Shown in pieces: positions 22,350 to 34,611 of a DNA stretch of 64,000 bases. This stretch comes from Fasciolopsis buskii (Eukaryota; Platyhelminthes; Trematoda; Plagiorchiida; Fasciolidae), in assembly GCA_008360955.1 (NCBI GenBank), contig LUCM01000819.1, positions 158,634 through 222,633 of the forward strand. Direction: 5' to 3'. The notes below the pieces were generated by a model. That model was given only the letters and a program-made list of their open reading frames with translations. It was not told where the DNA came from and made no database searches. Position 1 is the first letter of the stretch. The number at the start of each line of letters is the position of its first letter. A program made the position numbers and the translations under genes.

Positions 22350-24469
22350 CTTACTAGAAACTCATTTGAATCGTTAGGAGCTTGAACGGATGATAAGTCC
22401 ATTTAGGAATCACGTGGTGGTTTGTCGGAGGATTTTCGTCGGTCAGTCAAGGTTAACCCTCAGAAAAGGAACACACGGCCCGAAAGTATTGGTTTTCTTT
22501 TCAGTGGTATGTTTCCCATACGGATCGATGAAGAAAATTTCTCCGGAAGCAAACATATACCGATAGGAAAATTTAAGTATAGACCCACTCGTGACTGGTA
22601 TGATCATTGTGCTACCTACAATAGTTCCGACAACAGTGACTTTACTCGTTCTTATTGAAAGCAGCCGAATGAAACACTCAGAGATTTGCATGTAAAGACT
22701 ATCACCCTAGCACATCTGCATTGCCATACATGCCAGTACTTTATCTAAAAACGGAACACATACCGGTTGGTAATAGCTACGACGTAAAAAACGGTTACTG
22801 GACTAAGGAGTATTTTAACAGTGAAAGTTCAGGGATAAACACTTTCAACAGCAGTCTCAAAATCCTGCTGGAGTGACGTCGCTTTTGTTCGCTCTTGACA
22901 GAGTCCTGTGAGCTTGTGGACGGTAAACGTAAAAAACCTAACCCGTGGATGTCGCGTTCATACTTCGGCATAATGTCAGTACTGGTTAATTTTGCTGGGT
23001 TGTTCAATATTTCACCATCAATCCGCTTTGACGCAGTTAATATCTTTCTCTATGCACTCCATGTAAACTGCTGTATGTCACACTTTTGTTTGCTTTGCAG
23101 CAGCGTTTCTTGGCCGGATCGTCAAATGAGGCTGGGAATTTCGGATTAAGCTGTATTTCACGAGAAAGAATTTGTGATGGATGCTCAAAATTTCCCCCGA
23201 ATAATAGTAATTCACGTTTGTAAACAAGTAATTTGATTAGACGGTGTGCGACTTAGCTGCTTGTAGCGCTCATTTTTCTCTAAACAATTCATTAATTAAA
23301 AGAGCAATCGTTTATTCGTGCCGAGTTTACCTTTGTCGGGAATAAAAAGCAAAACTAGCTTCGCATTCAGCGGCTAATCACACCGCGGTGGATGGGGGCA
23401 AATTGGGGAAAGAAAATGGGATGCACCGGGACAGATTTCGAATCGACGAATTCGGATTCCGCCAACCCTAATAAAGTCCGATTTCATCTCGAGCAATTCA
23501 GTCTTAATTTTCTTATTATCCCTGTTCGCTATGAACGTTGGTCATTAACATAGTATGTGTGTGTGACTTATACTTACAAACTCCTGATTTGGGTGCTAGT
23601 TTCGGTCCAGATCGTATGTATTGAAAGATTATTGGGCTATCGGAGGCAGATAAACTGGACACCTTAATTTTTACTAATGCTTTAACTCCTGATAATGCAG
23701 CGTTTGCTTCTTTTGAACAATCTGACGTCATGAAAAGTAGCGAAGAATTTCAGAAGTGGTGATTTAACTCGAATAGACTAATGACTACCTCTGTCAACAA
23801 ACAACCGTTCATCCTGAGTGTTATACCCAGTCATTCCCGGTGGGTAGTACTAGGCCCTGACCAGAGGGGTCAAACAGCTGTGCAACGATAGTTCTTTGGC
23901 ATTTATTGGTTACAGAGGCACTGAAATCGTACAGTCGAGATGTTCATAACAATAGTAACGTTTAGTCAAATACTGTGATGTAATCAAAGTTTTATTTGGG
24001 TGTAGTTCACATCAGTACCACGGACAATTGCGCTACATAAGTTTTTCATTCGATTTTTCGGCTTATGCATGCACTCGATTAGAAATACAAAGCTAGTGAA
24101 CATTCGGATTTCTTATTTTATATTAACTGCATCTAATTTCCGTGTCGTGTATACATGATGATGAATTTCCTCGCATTGTTTTCGCTTTTGCTTCCACAAT
24201 CATAAAAGTGAGTATAAGTGTTCGGACCAGAGTGGCATAAATTATTCAGCCACACGGTTCCATTCTTTTTTGCTGTCTTTTTTCAATGAATTCGGCTACG
24301 AGAGAATCATTAACGGCAGGCGAGCGACAACGAAACCGCAACTTTCCTCAACTGAACGTGTGATATACACGTAGATAAAGCAAAATTTGCGAGTGTGGAC
24401 AATAAACCGTCCAACATTGGTCCATATGACCCTTAGCTTTGAAACAGGACAAAGCAAAAGCGTAAAACC
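22350..24469. other. Intron sequence, nothing recognised
   Basis: No exon, RNA gene or repeat family is recognised. Frames of 70-84 codons occur on both strands without signatures. Confidence 0.45.
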
Positions 24470-24536
24470 TGTATGTGTACGCTCAGTTGTACGTATGTGT
24501 ATGTGCGTGCGTGTGCGTTCGCATATGCATACATGG
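24470..24536. repeat. Degenerate GT/GTAT-rich simple repeat
   Basis: Alternating purine-pyrimidine tract with TGTATGTGTA, GTACGTATGTGTATGTGCGT and GCGTGTGCG elements. Confidence 0.6.
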
Positions 24537-24644
24537 ATATTTGACCGGTAACATGAGTTTCGCGTAGCCGATACAGGTGAAGTCTGACACAAATTAACCT
24601 GCATGAAAATTCGTAATTGCGTTTCACTTGTTTTCGTGAAATAA

Positions 24645-24856
24645 TTCACCATGTGATATCATCGCTCAACTGACCATAAAGAAACTATGGAAGCACTGAA
24701 CAGCTGTTTCATCCAGCTTGTTAAGAATCATCAGCAGTTCATATCCACCGCACTCGAAATGGGACGCGAACCCGAACAAGGACGAACGATTCTGAGTCGA
24801 ACGCCTTAGCCATTACGCTACCGGGAAGGCTCTGAACGGTTATGTTGAACCTGACC
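24645..24856 (-). repeat. tRNA-derived SINE, family B, best-preserved copy
   Basis: On the minus strand this copy has a clear A box (GGTAGCGTAATGGCTAAGG), then CGTTCGACTCAGAATCGTTC and a B box GGGTTCGCGTCCC. The tail contains CTGCTGATGATTC, GGATGAAACAGCTG and GTGCTTCCATAGTTTC. The two polymerase III boxes have tRNA-like spacing. It aligns with 12890-13090 over the whole length, which defines the element as about 200 bp. Confidence 0.75.
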
Positions 24857-25755
24857 ACATGTTGCACCTATGCACGGTTACTGTCCGCTAGCTCAGAGCG
24901 ATCGACCCCTACTGATAGATGACTTCTCTGCAAGTAGCCTAAGTACGACGAAGGCTTTGTTATTAGTGGGTTGGAAAATTTGAGTTGACGGTAGCTCAAG
25001 TTGTTGGTTTTCATGGGGTTCGGATCGATGAACTTGGGGTGACGTAATCAGTCAATTCGACTTCTGGTGAAACGTTTGCGACCTAAACATCAAGCTTAGC
25101 GACCAATTTTCCATGTTCGAATTGCTCAAACTTAATAAGCGATCGAAAATTAACTCATTTCGTCAGATTTGTTGCTTTCATTCGGTAATCTCAACACAAA
25201 ATGCGATGGCATGTCTTATTCTTAATGTATGGTGAAAGTAGACTAGGGGCCTCGTTCCTCTGGGTGTAAATTTGCATTCGTATGGACTGGTGATTCACCG
25301 AAACATTTTGAGCGAATAAATGCACTTGACATTCAATTACTGAAAAGACGCGTAGTGTTCAAGCTGAACTAAATCCAGAACGTTTTGCTTGGTGAACTGC
25401 ATCTCGTACCATGAACACATATTCAATGGAAAAGCTTTTTCTTGCAAATAATTGCAGTATCTTATAGCAGAACCAACGTCCGTGCAGGCACACGACAGAC
25501 CATTGTGATGCTGATGGGCTATACCAAGCTAAAGAGCATCGTCTGAGATAACTCGAGTACAAAATGCAAACCATGGATTCTACCCAGATTTTGAATGGTA
25601 GTCTAATCGCCGAAGTGTTCCCAGTGCACAAACACTTGTTGTAGTTACCATTACTAAACATTTTGATTGGTAAGCAAATTCCCTTAACTTATCATTTAAG
25701 TTAAGGTGCATCTATTTTGAGTGGAGTTGAATGTGTGAAGTGAAACCTCGTCAAT
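24857..25755. other. Intron sequence with a small inverted repeat
   Basis: Nothing coding is recognised. A 9-bp perfect stem with a 7-base loop lies at 25682-25706 (CCTTAACTT and AAGTTAAGG), about 50 bp from repeat D. Confidence 0.45.
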
Positions 25756-26022
25756 GTCCTAATCACATGACGTAATACGCAATCTGCTATCTAAATAAAT
25801 GTTAGCAAAGGAGATATTATCAAAAGAAAAGTATTAGAACCTATCGTGTCTGCATGGATGAAATAAATCAAACCGAGTAAAGTGATCGTATTTTATAAAA
25901 ACAAGGAATGTAATAGATATTAGTGGAGTAGGTAAAAACTCCGATATGTGTGATTTGGTAGGATTATTGCAGGTTAGTTCTGTGTTACGCGAGGGAGGAG
26001 CGATTGCCACCATGATCATCAT
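25756..26022 (-). repeat. Dispersed repeat D, copy 1
   Basis: About 265 bases match 31486-31752 in the same orientation, with few differences in the core. Both copies keep a 62-codon minus-strand frame with aligned start and stop (shared residues include KS-x-ISEFLPTPLISITFLV). No terminal structure or family motif is seen. The two copies are about 5.7 kb apart, which invited an LTR reading, but no gag or pol sequence lies between them. Confidence 0.8.
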
Positions 26023-29000
26023 TTAGGTCGAACTGCAAATATATGGCAAGACACTCTTCACGAACTGTCGGTTTCCGACTAAAAACGTAACAGTAAATGG
26101 GGAATAGGACCACTTAAAACAAATTATCAGCAGTCAGCTGCAGGTGAGCATGGCTTTACGGGTGAATGCTGTCAGGCAGACCTTAAACAACGGATAACAT
26201 GTTCGCCTCAGCTCATTCGAAATAGAGCATTTCGGGCGTAATAAGCAGTTTCTCTAATGAATGAACTTCCGTTTGATTCTAAACGACCGTTCTTGGCGAG
26301 TGATTTACAGAGCCGCAATCGGTAGACAAAAAATTAATGGGAAAAGTTCCTTTGCATTTCCATCATTAAGTCTTGCCATTAGTGCTAACGTGTACTCGAT
26401 TGACGAAGGAATTTTGGCAAGATGCAAAAATAAATCTAGTCTACCTCATTCACCCCGACTGAATAATAAATTTTATTCAATTCTTTGTGATCAAAAAAAG
26501 ATTAACTGCAAGAATTCACTCGAGCAATAAAAATCTACAGCAAATGAACCGTGTTTTCAAATAGATATACCAAAGGATGTACAGAATAACAATATAAAAT
26601 TGCAAGTACTTCATTTCACAACAGTTTGAAGTGTTCAATAGGCAATTACGGTACGCAATAAACATGGATCTTGCCCTTTGCCTCGCTTACTTAGTTGTCC
26701 TGTGTATTCAGCGAAATGTGAATTAATTTCGGGAATCAGCAGGACGTGCACGATGACGGGGTTCTGCGTGCATCTCCTCACAACTACATGCATGCGTGAA
26801 CATCAGTCTGGTTTGTCTATCGTAAGATGTAGATGTGCTTGGTCCATTTGGGCGGAAATAGGCTGACTAAGCGACAAATCGTGAGCGTAACCAGACGTTC
26901 GGTGAGTATGATTGGATTGTCATTAGGGATAGTAAACAAAGCGGAGGATTGCCTAATTGCGTCTTCATGAGGTACATTTCACAACTCGTTTGTTTTTTCC
27001 CTGTCTTCATATAATTCAAGCATTACTGCCTACATTTCCGGTTGTACAAGATACCTGTCAATCAAATGAGTATTTGGAATGTCCAAATCACCTCGACTGT
27101 AATTCTCACTTCTGACAGTTACTGGATTCTGTCTGAAAGTCATTAGAAACATTCCGGACTAACACTTTTGACAACTATTTCTTGCTTGGTAATAATCAAA
27201 TGAACATAACGTTGATAAGTGGGCTTTAGACTCATGGATGGAGGGGAAACGAATTCAGAAGCAACTAATCAAAACTATTCAGGGACAAACTTTGCCTGAA
27301 TGAATAGATGCCGTTAGGACTAAAAGTTCCAGTTTGCCATTGGTACACCTATTTGTTCTCTGTGACCACGTGTAATATTAACCCATTGGGGGAATTTCAA
27401 TGTCAACTAGAGCAAATATTCATAAAAGACAATGGCGTGAACTGCCTGGGGCTATTAGTTATCGCGAGGGTGAAAAGTTTCACAAAAGGTTCGTTTGGCG
27501 ATAGAACTATCACAGTGTGCTTCATAGGATACAGTTTACGCCGAGAATCCAAGCCGGCTTGTCACAGAAATTCAATTTCATTTAAGCACTCCTTAATTCA
27601 AATAGTATCTTTGTTCGTATGAAAGTTGGGAATTCGACCGAAAAGTGGAGATAGTTAATGATCGGTGGTGGTCGAGTAGTCGAAATCGTGGCATTTCAAG
27701 CTGAAGGCCGGACAATCTTTCATTTGCCGACCCTCAGTACGTCACGATCGTCTTTCGGGCAATGATCCCAATTTTCGATTTGTCAATAAAAACAGCAGAA
27801 CGTAAAGAGAAAGAAAATTATGAAACCAGGGAAAATTGGTCAGTTCTGTTATTGCTTTTCAACCCTTCTCTTTAACACGAAAGTCACAATGAACCTGTCT
27901 TTTTCAAATAATTTTGATAGGTTTATGAAGAAGAAGACAGAGTAGCACCTAGTTCTAGACTCCGCACATCTGGCTGTTTTTCTCGATAAAACCCAGATAT
28001 TTCATTTCATAACTGCTATGGCCTTACGGTTGTCAAAGCATTTAGTCATTATGACATGCGGAATCAGTGGCCACGTAAGCAATTGTGTCAGCCTAGGGAG
28101 AATATCGTCACCGACTATCGTTTTCGGAACGCAACACAAACCCATGTTTATTCTAATTACGCGATGTCAAACAACAGTGCATTGGAAACGGACTTAACCA
28201 GATAAACCACAACCGAAACGGTACACACAGATTCGAATCATGAAGCGCGATAACCACTCCACACATAATGCGGTGTCTGAAAGATGGTGAGCAACATGCC
28301 AAAAGTTAGCCAGTGTTTTTATTCGGCATCTAGCTTATTTGGGACGTTAGATTAGAAGATAGTCCAGTGTAATCAGGCCAAGGGGGAGAGAATAAAAGGA
28401 GTTGTCTCCCTAATTGGCCTTCGATCAACCCCAACATTAATTTGCTTGTCATAACGAACTTCAGTTATGAACTAAAGACTAATTAGTTCTAATGATAGTC
28501 TATTTCTGACCGGTCACATTCACTCGCTTTGATCACTGTGATAGTTCCTAATGTTCTACACCAACACAGGGCTAAATTAGACCCATGAAGAATTGGGGAT
28601 CGGGTGATGCAAATGGTTGATGAACTTACTACGTTGCAACTATGCTTTAGGGGAGTAACCCCCTTGGTTGTTGCCATGGTGATGTGGGCTTAAAAACGTC
28701 CGGTTAAAAGGAAGAACGATTGGCGCAAAATGCGATTACGGTGACTATCTTAGTAATCACGATGTAATTCACTGAGCAGGAATTTACGGATTAGTCCTAA
28801 AAATGTATCTTTTCACCCGCATTCATCTATTGCAAAATTCTATCTGAAGTAGAGATTTAATGACCGAAAAACTGTAACGGTTAAGTCATTAAAATATCCA
28901 GTACTTTGCAATGGCTATCCCGATATTTGATTAAAACCTATCCGACTAAAACGGTTAAACTACAGCAACGTTCATTGTGGCAAATACCTCGTACCAAGGC

Positions 29001-29937
29001 AATTTGGTCCCATTACCAAGTGTTTTCAAGTGAAATCTCTGGACGTACTTCCACGTAGCTTCCTGAACTTAAATGGTAGAACGCAGGCGGTACAGGTAAG
29101 TAGTTTTACACCCCGATGGGGTAAGCACTTCTTCAATTTGTGGTCATACGAAACGATTGAACCATTCAATTCGCGCTTCCAAGATGTTCACTATGTTCGT
29201 TGAGCCTTGATACCTTGTATGATGGTTGAATGCCTTATCAAATCTACTTTTCCACTTCACGTAAATGAATGGTCGTCCTTAACCGGATAAGTCTAGTTGA
29301 GTATTTTTCTGTCTGCGACAGCTTGGCCGAACAGGGACTGCATAAATAAGAGGTGATACTTGTCGCCGAATAATCAAAATTTTAACCACCTTTTATAAGC
29401 CGACAACTAGAGACGTTGAGTCGGGTGTCAATTGGCTTTTTTTATTTCTGCACAAACATGACATTGTGGGCCGATTTCTCAGAATTGTGGGCTTCATATA
29501 CTTTTCTTCATTTGAAAATTATGTCAATTTGCTTCCCCGGACATCTCAAATCAGTAACGTTAAATGAAATATTTCTGGTTCAACTATGGACAAGGAGCGA
29601 GGTAGATGAACTGTGCACTCATACCCGTTTGGATTATTGAAAATTCTGCAATGTTTGAATATGATTTTAGGCCACGGTGATTTTGGTGCAGATGACAGAC
29701 CTGCTATTGATTTACACTACCACTCTTCGCGATCACGTGGTCAGCATTTTCTTGTTCATAAATTTTCTGTTTCTTTTAAAGAACCGTTCCACTGTGCCCC
29801 AAGCTAGTAGTATTCGAGCTCCTTCCTTATTTAGGAGTTATGAGTGTACATTTTGTCTTGCACGTCCATTAGGTTGTTAATGGCATAATTGTTCTTTTGC
29901 AAGCGCAATTCGAGCTATCCAGAATTTGACAGTTGTT
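26023..29937. other. Intron sequence between the repeat D copies, nothing recognised
   Basis: Frames up to 104 codons (27308-27622, plus) carry no family signature. No reverse transcriptase, protease or integrase motifs were found. Confidence 0.45.
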
Positions 29938-29998
29938 CATGTGTATGTATATATATGTATATATATGCATAATATGCATGTATAAATATATATGTAGT
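29938..29998. repeat. TA/TATG microsatellite
   Basis: Tract of TGTATA and ATGCAT units with internal palindromes around ATGCATAATATGCAT. Confidence 0.8.
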
Positions 29999-30576
29999 TG
30001 CTGCTCATTAAGATCATAAAGTTCCACACCACCGTGCTCGAAGTGCAATCCCAGATGCCCATATTCATTTCTTAATCAGCTTAAAATAGTTTTCTACCCC
30101 GTTCATCACGCAGTGCACTGTCCATAATTTTCTTCCCTTGCTTGCTTAATCAATAATGGAATGAATGCTTACAATGTCTGATGGTAACATGATTGATAAT
30201 GGAAACGACTACAGAAGTTGATCTATTTAGAGACCTTCATTGTTGACGTCCATCTGAGCTGACTTTGCAATGCATTATCTACCATTTTGCTAAAAGCATA
30301 GCCCAGTTATTGGTAAATCATTTCGTTTGTCTCTTGATGAACACCACATGACTCCAGTGGATAAGCCTAGGTCAGTAGCATTGACGAAAAATTGCTCCTC
30401 GTACGCATGATATATTCATGTGCTAGCAGTTGCTGCTACCAAGTTTTCTACTCGTGATCGTCGTGGATGAGAGCTGGTTTGCACGTTTTCCCATTCACGA
30501 ATCCACCAGATAATCACAACATATTATATCGCACCTTCAACCTTGAGTTAGGAAATAATTACGCGTAGCTACCTAT
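29999..30576. other. Intron sequence, nothing recognised
   Basis: No coding, RNA or repeat-family signal seen. Confidence 0.5.
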
Positions 30577-30626
30577 ACTCACACACGCACACGCACGCGC
30601 TCACACACCCGCATGCGTGTGAGTAC
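30577..30626. repeat. CA/CG-rich simple repeat with dyad ends
   Basis: ACTCACACACGCACACGCAC is followed by a second CTCACACAC run and then GCGTGTGAGT. ACTCACAC at the left and GTGTGAGT at the right are exact complements, so the tract can fold back. Confidence 0.65.
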
Positions 30627-31485
30627 GTGGTAGTCATTTACCTGCTTGTAGTCCCTTTTGTTTGTGTAAAATCTTACAAACGACATCCCAGAGCAAAGTA
30701 GTATTTGATTACGACAAATACTGACTAAACTTTTGCATACCAACGTAAATTTCAAGACAAAAGATCGTCTTTGACGAGGAAGACGGTCCAGAATCTGCGG
30801 GTTCGTTGAGCAGACCGAAAGCACCATTGCTATGGCTGGTGGTTGACTGACCGATTTGTTGGCTGACCCGGAAAATGTGATGACCAACTGAGTGACTTCC
30901 ATGGTTGATTGATTGACTTTTTTGACTGACTAACTGAATGATTAGGATTCAATCACTCTACTAATAATTGCCAAGCTGTCACTTAATCTAAAATTTTCCG
31001 ATTAACGAGTAGCGAAACGTGTGATAGTAAATAAAACGTCCGCTTAACAAAGCAAATCTGACTCGATTGTCATGGATTCCACCTTCCGGTGAATTGAATT
31101 TCACGAATCACTGAGTGAATATACCTTGCTGGAAGCCACCCAAACTAGAATTAAAACAGTACCATCTTGCATTTCCTCTGTCCTCCTTCTCCTCTTCGCT
31201 CAGCTAATCATCCACCATGATCTGACAGGAACTGATACTGCTCTGTTTTGGAAGCCAAGTAGTATGTTTATCATTAGAAGTAGACGAAACTGGAACTACA
31301 ATAAACAGACTGTGCGTCCGGCTTTCATGGAGCAATTCTTGTACGTAAGAAGAAAAAGTTAATGTTTTCTCTAGTGGTTGATCACCGGAATTAGCCTCAG
31401 GATTATGAACTGTCACGTGAACTTGCGACAAACGTTGCACTTATTCTTTTTAAAATTTTCGTTAAAAAATAGTAACCCCATTAGT
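30627..31485. other. Intron sequence, nothing recognised
   Basis: A locally repetitive TTGACTGACT / TTGATTGATTGACT flavour around 30840-30945 is too irregular to call. No coding signal. Confidence 0.45.
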
Positions 31486-31752
31486 ATCCGAATTACATGA
31501 CGCAATACGCATTCTGCTATCTAAATAAATGTTAGCAAAGGAGATATTATCAGAAGAAAAGTATTAGAACCTATCGTATCTGCATGGATGAAATAAATCA
31601 AACCGAGTAAAGTAATCGTATTTTATAAAAACAAGGAATGTAATAGATATTAGTGGAGTAGGTAAAAACTCCGATATGCGTGATTTAGTGGGATTATTGC
31701 AGGGTAAATCTGTTGCACGCGAGGGGGCAGAAGCTGCACACAGTCTTTCCAT
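31486..31752 (-). repeat. Dispersed repeat D, copy 2
   Basis: Matches 25756-26022 in direct orientation. Identity is high through the core (ATGTTAGCAAAGGAGATATT and TAGTGGAGTAGGTAAAAACT) and falls at the ends. The same 62-codon minus-strand frame is open. Confidence 0.8.
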
Positions 31753-32828
31753 AATTTTGGTTATACTCTAAGTCAGTAACTTATCGATGAGTGAGTGTCG
31801 ACTTTTATATTTAAGCCCCATTTCAATACGTGAATTAGATGGAAGCAACTGAACAAAAGCAAGTAGAACTATCCTCATTAACTTGTCTCATCCAGGACCA
31901 AATAGATATAATTTAACATTATTAATAAATTTAGTTTGTCGCCAAAAATCTCTTGACAACCTCGCGTATTTTCCGTATACCCAATAACCAGATGTAATCG
32001 CATCTGAAATTTTGTAGAGGAAACCTTGGCCCAGTTGAACACAGCATACACGTTCATTTGAAGCAGAATAAAGCAATAATTCTTCCTTACTAACTGCTTA
32101 TTGTGTGTGAAACGACAAACTACTCAACCCATCATTTAAGCTAGCAATGCTTATCCGATTTAACTGACTTACAATTAGATTGCCACTTCCTGGTATGTGG
32201 ACGTTTCAGACTGCAAAGCGATGTAGTGTTCATTAATTTCTTCTACTCCAGATACCCGCTGCCGTCTTCATCGGCGCTAAGAACAGCAGACATTCTACAT
32301 GAACCAACTGCGCTGTTGAGATGATTAATTTTAGCGGTACTGTGTTCCTATCATGTTTAGGCTAGATTACATTGGACTAGAACTGAGATGCGCACTGCAT
32401 CGAAAATGTGAAGTAGTCAGTTTGACTGTTGGCTAAGACAAATCAGTCTTATGGAACGGTAGACTTTTCCGTGAGATACGAGAATATAGTTTCAAACAGT
32501 CAGTACATCACTCTGTGAATTTTCCACATCTGACAAGCACATCAGTCCGCACAGTTACAGACTGATGGGTTTACTTCAGTGAATGACGTGTCCTTATCTA
32601 TCGAGTTTGGCTTGACTTGATTTTTGTGTGGAAATGCAAACTTGGACGAACGTCTGTAGACCGAATGCCAAAGCCTGCGACCCCTATAACGATTGGCTGT
32701 TAACGATTTACTGAACTTTAGCAAATAACATGACAACTAGGCGTCCTTGCTTATGGGCAGTTACAGGCTGCTGACAGGGCAACCAGCTTCGCCATGGAGA
32801 CAATTTGAGTATGACTACAATTTTCTTA
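31753..32828. other. Intron sequence, nothing recognised
   Basis: No exon, RNA gene or repeat family is recognised. Confidence 0.45.
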
Positions 32829-32945
32829 GCTCGACCCAAAAGATCGTTTGGACCGAGCTCGCTTCACAATTTGGGGCGGTAAATACGCACTGTTGATGAT
32901 CCAGGACAAGAATGAAACGGATGTACAGTGCTTTTATGACCTCTC
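32829..32945 (+). repeat. SINE family B, diverged partial copy
   Basis: CTCGACCCAAAAGATCGTTT, GGGGCGGTAAATACGCACTG, TTGATGATCC and GAATGAAACGGATGTACAGTGC keep the order of the middle and tail of the 24645-24856 copy. The A-box end is not recognisable. Confidence 0.5.
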
Positions 32946-34371
32946 ACGGATTTGTTGAATGTCAGTATTCCGTGTGAAATCTAATGCCCAGCTATCCACG
33001 CCGGCAAGTTAGTCTTCAGTCCATCGGATGATGATCAACAACTAATTTGCAATCCGCTAACGAAGCTGATTGCACTTAAATGAAAGGCAATACAAGCTTG
33101 TTTATCTGAAATCTCCCTTAAAAGAAATGTCTGATCTCTCCAAAAATTCTTTTTGATATGGAGGACGAACTCGTTCTTTTTCAAACCAGGTTCGAGACCA
33201 GAGAGGTTTTGAGGATCGTTACCAATGAACTCTTTACCAATCACCATAGTTCGGTTTGGTCTACTTTTTTAAAGTTAGTTGATTTATTGCAATGAAGTTA
33301 AATTACTACGAATAGCTAAATGCGCGCTTGTTTCTCGGCTTTTAATTTTCAATGGAAAATAAATTTAGGTTTCGTTGTTTTGACAGAGGGCATTTTGCTT
33401 TGTGAATAGATACTTCACGGGAACATCGGAAATGATCCGCATACTACAAATAGCAAGGTTTTCGTTCGTCCGCTGACCGCTAAACTTAGCGGATCCGATT
33501 CAAGAACGGGAATGTTTAAACCGGCTAAGAAAAAATTCCAATTTGGAAACTAGTTGGGTATGTCAGCCTGAATAACCGGGCCAATACATTGAAAACCTTA
33601 CGCATTGAAAGATGCACAACAATTGCAGGGACATCTTAACTGCCACCCTACGGGAAACTAGAATATTCTGATATCATGTTTGCGATTTGGTTAGTCTCCC
33701 GCCGGTCATTTGATTTTCACTAGTACAGGAGAAGAGAACAAAGCAATTTTGCGCAGAGTAGCTTAAATTTTAACAAGTGAATCTGAAGATATTCATTACG
33801 AGTGCATATAACAAGTTCTACAAGATAAGACAGCAACTAGTTATAAAACTTATGTTGTCCTGCAACAAGTAATTAACTTGCGCACTGTGTATGCATCACT
33901 TAGGTTCGAATTCTGGATGGAGAGACTTGTGTCATGCAATTATAGTGCGATAACGAATAAAACTTGTCCTGCCAAAGGAATTTGCAAGAAGCAAGGTAGA
34001 ATTATAAGTTTCATTATGAAGCAATTAACAGTGCACCAGTGACAATCAGTTCATCTCTAAAGCCCGCTGTGCCCTATATCTCTTAAACTGATGGGAATTA
34101 TCAACAGTATGTGCACATCTCCCAGCTGAGAGCTAGGCAGGAAGTAGCTATGATCCTATTCGCTTGGTTCATTTGACATGAATTCAGAAATTTATCACAT
34201 GATTTCAGTTCAGTTCACTTTAAATAACCTTATACTAACGTGCTCTGGTTGTGATTGTTTCCTCAAAACAGCATCTCAAACAGAAAATGGAACGGGGGAT
34301 AATGAAAGATCGACTGCAAAATAGTAAGCTGAAGAACCGTACAGAAGAAGAAAGTTTGCGAATGGAAGAAC
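32946..34371. other. Intron sequence, nothing recognised
   Basis: No coding, RNA or repeat-family signal is recognised. Confidence 0.45.
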
Positions 34372-34611
34372 GCCACTGACTGCGGCACTGAACCATATCA
34401 ACTGTCATCTCCAACCATCACTTCAGGGTTATCGTGCACTCCAACTCGATAGTCTCATTGCATATACACCAGCCAATCCACTGGTTAAGGCTTCCATACT
34501 TCTTACTCACGTCTTCGACTGACCACCTCGATCCATTTTACAACCGTCACCTGTCCCTGAAATCAGCGCCCAGCGAGACAGTCTGGCTGTGGGTATGCAC
34601 AAAACACCGGT
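34372..34611 (-). repeat. Dispersed repeat C, copy 2 (inverted relative to copy 1)
   Basis: The reverse complement matches 15366-15608 almost base for base. The flanks differ at once on both sides, so the unit or its shared fragment is about 240 bp. Confidence 0.8.

Noticed and set aside
24978..25030. GTAGCTCAAGTTG followed by GGGTTCGGATCG, suggesting a tRNA
   Set aside because: The A-like and B-like boxes are too close together and no cloverleaf can be drawn.
25756..31752. Repeat D pair as the two LTRs of a 6-kb retrotransposon
   Set aside because: No gag, protease, reverse transcriptase or integrase motif, primer-binding site or polypurine tract was recognised between the copies, and no matching target-site duplication was seen.
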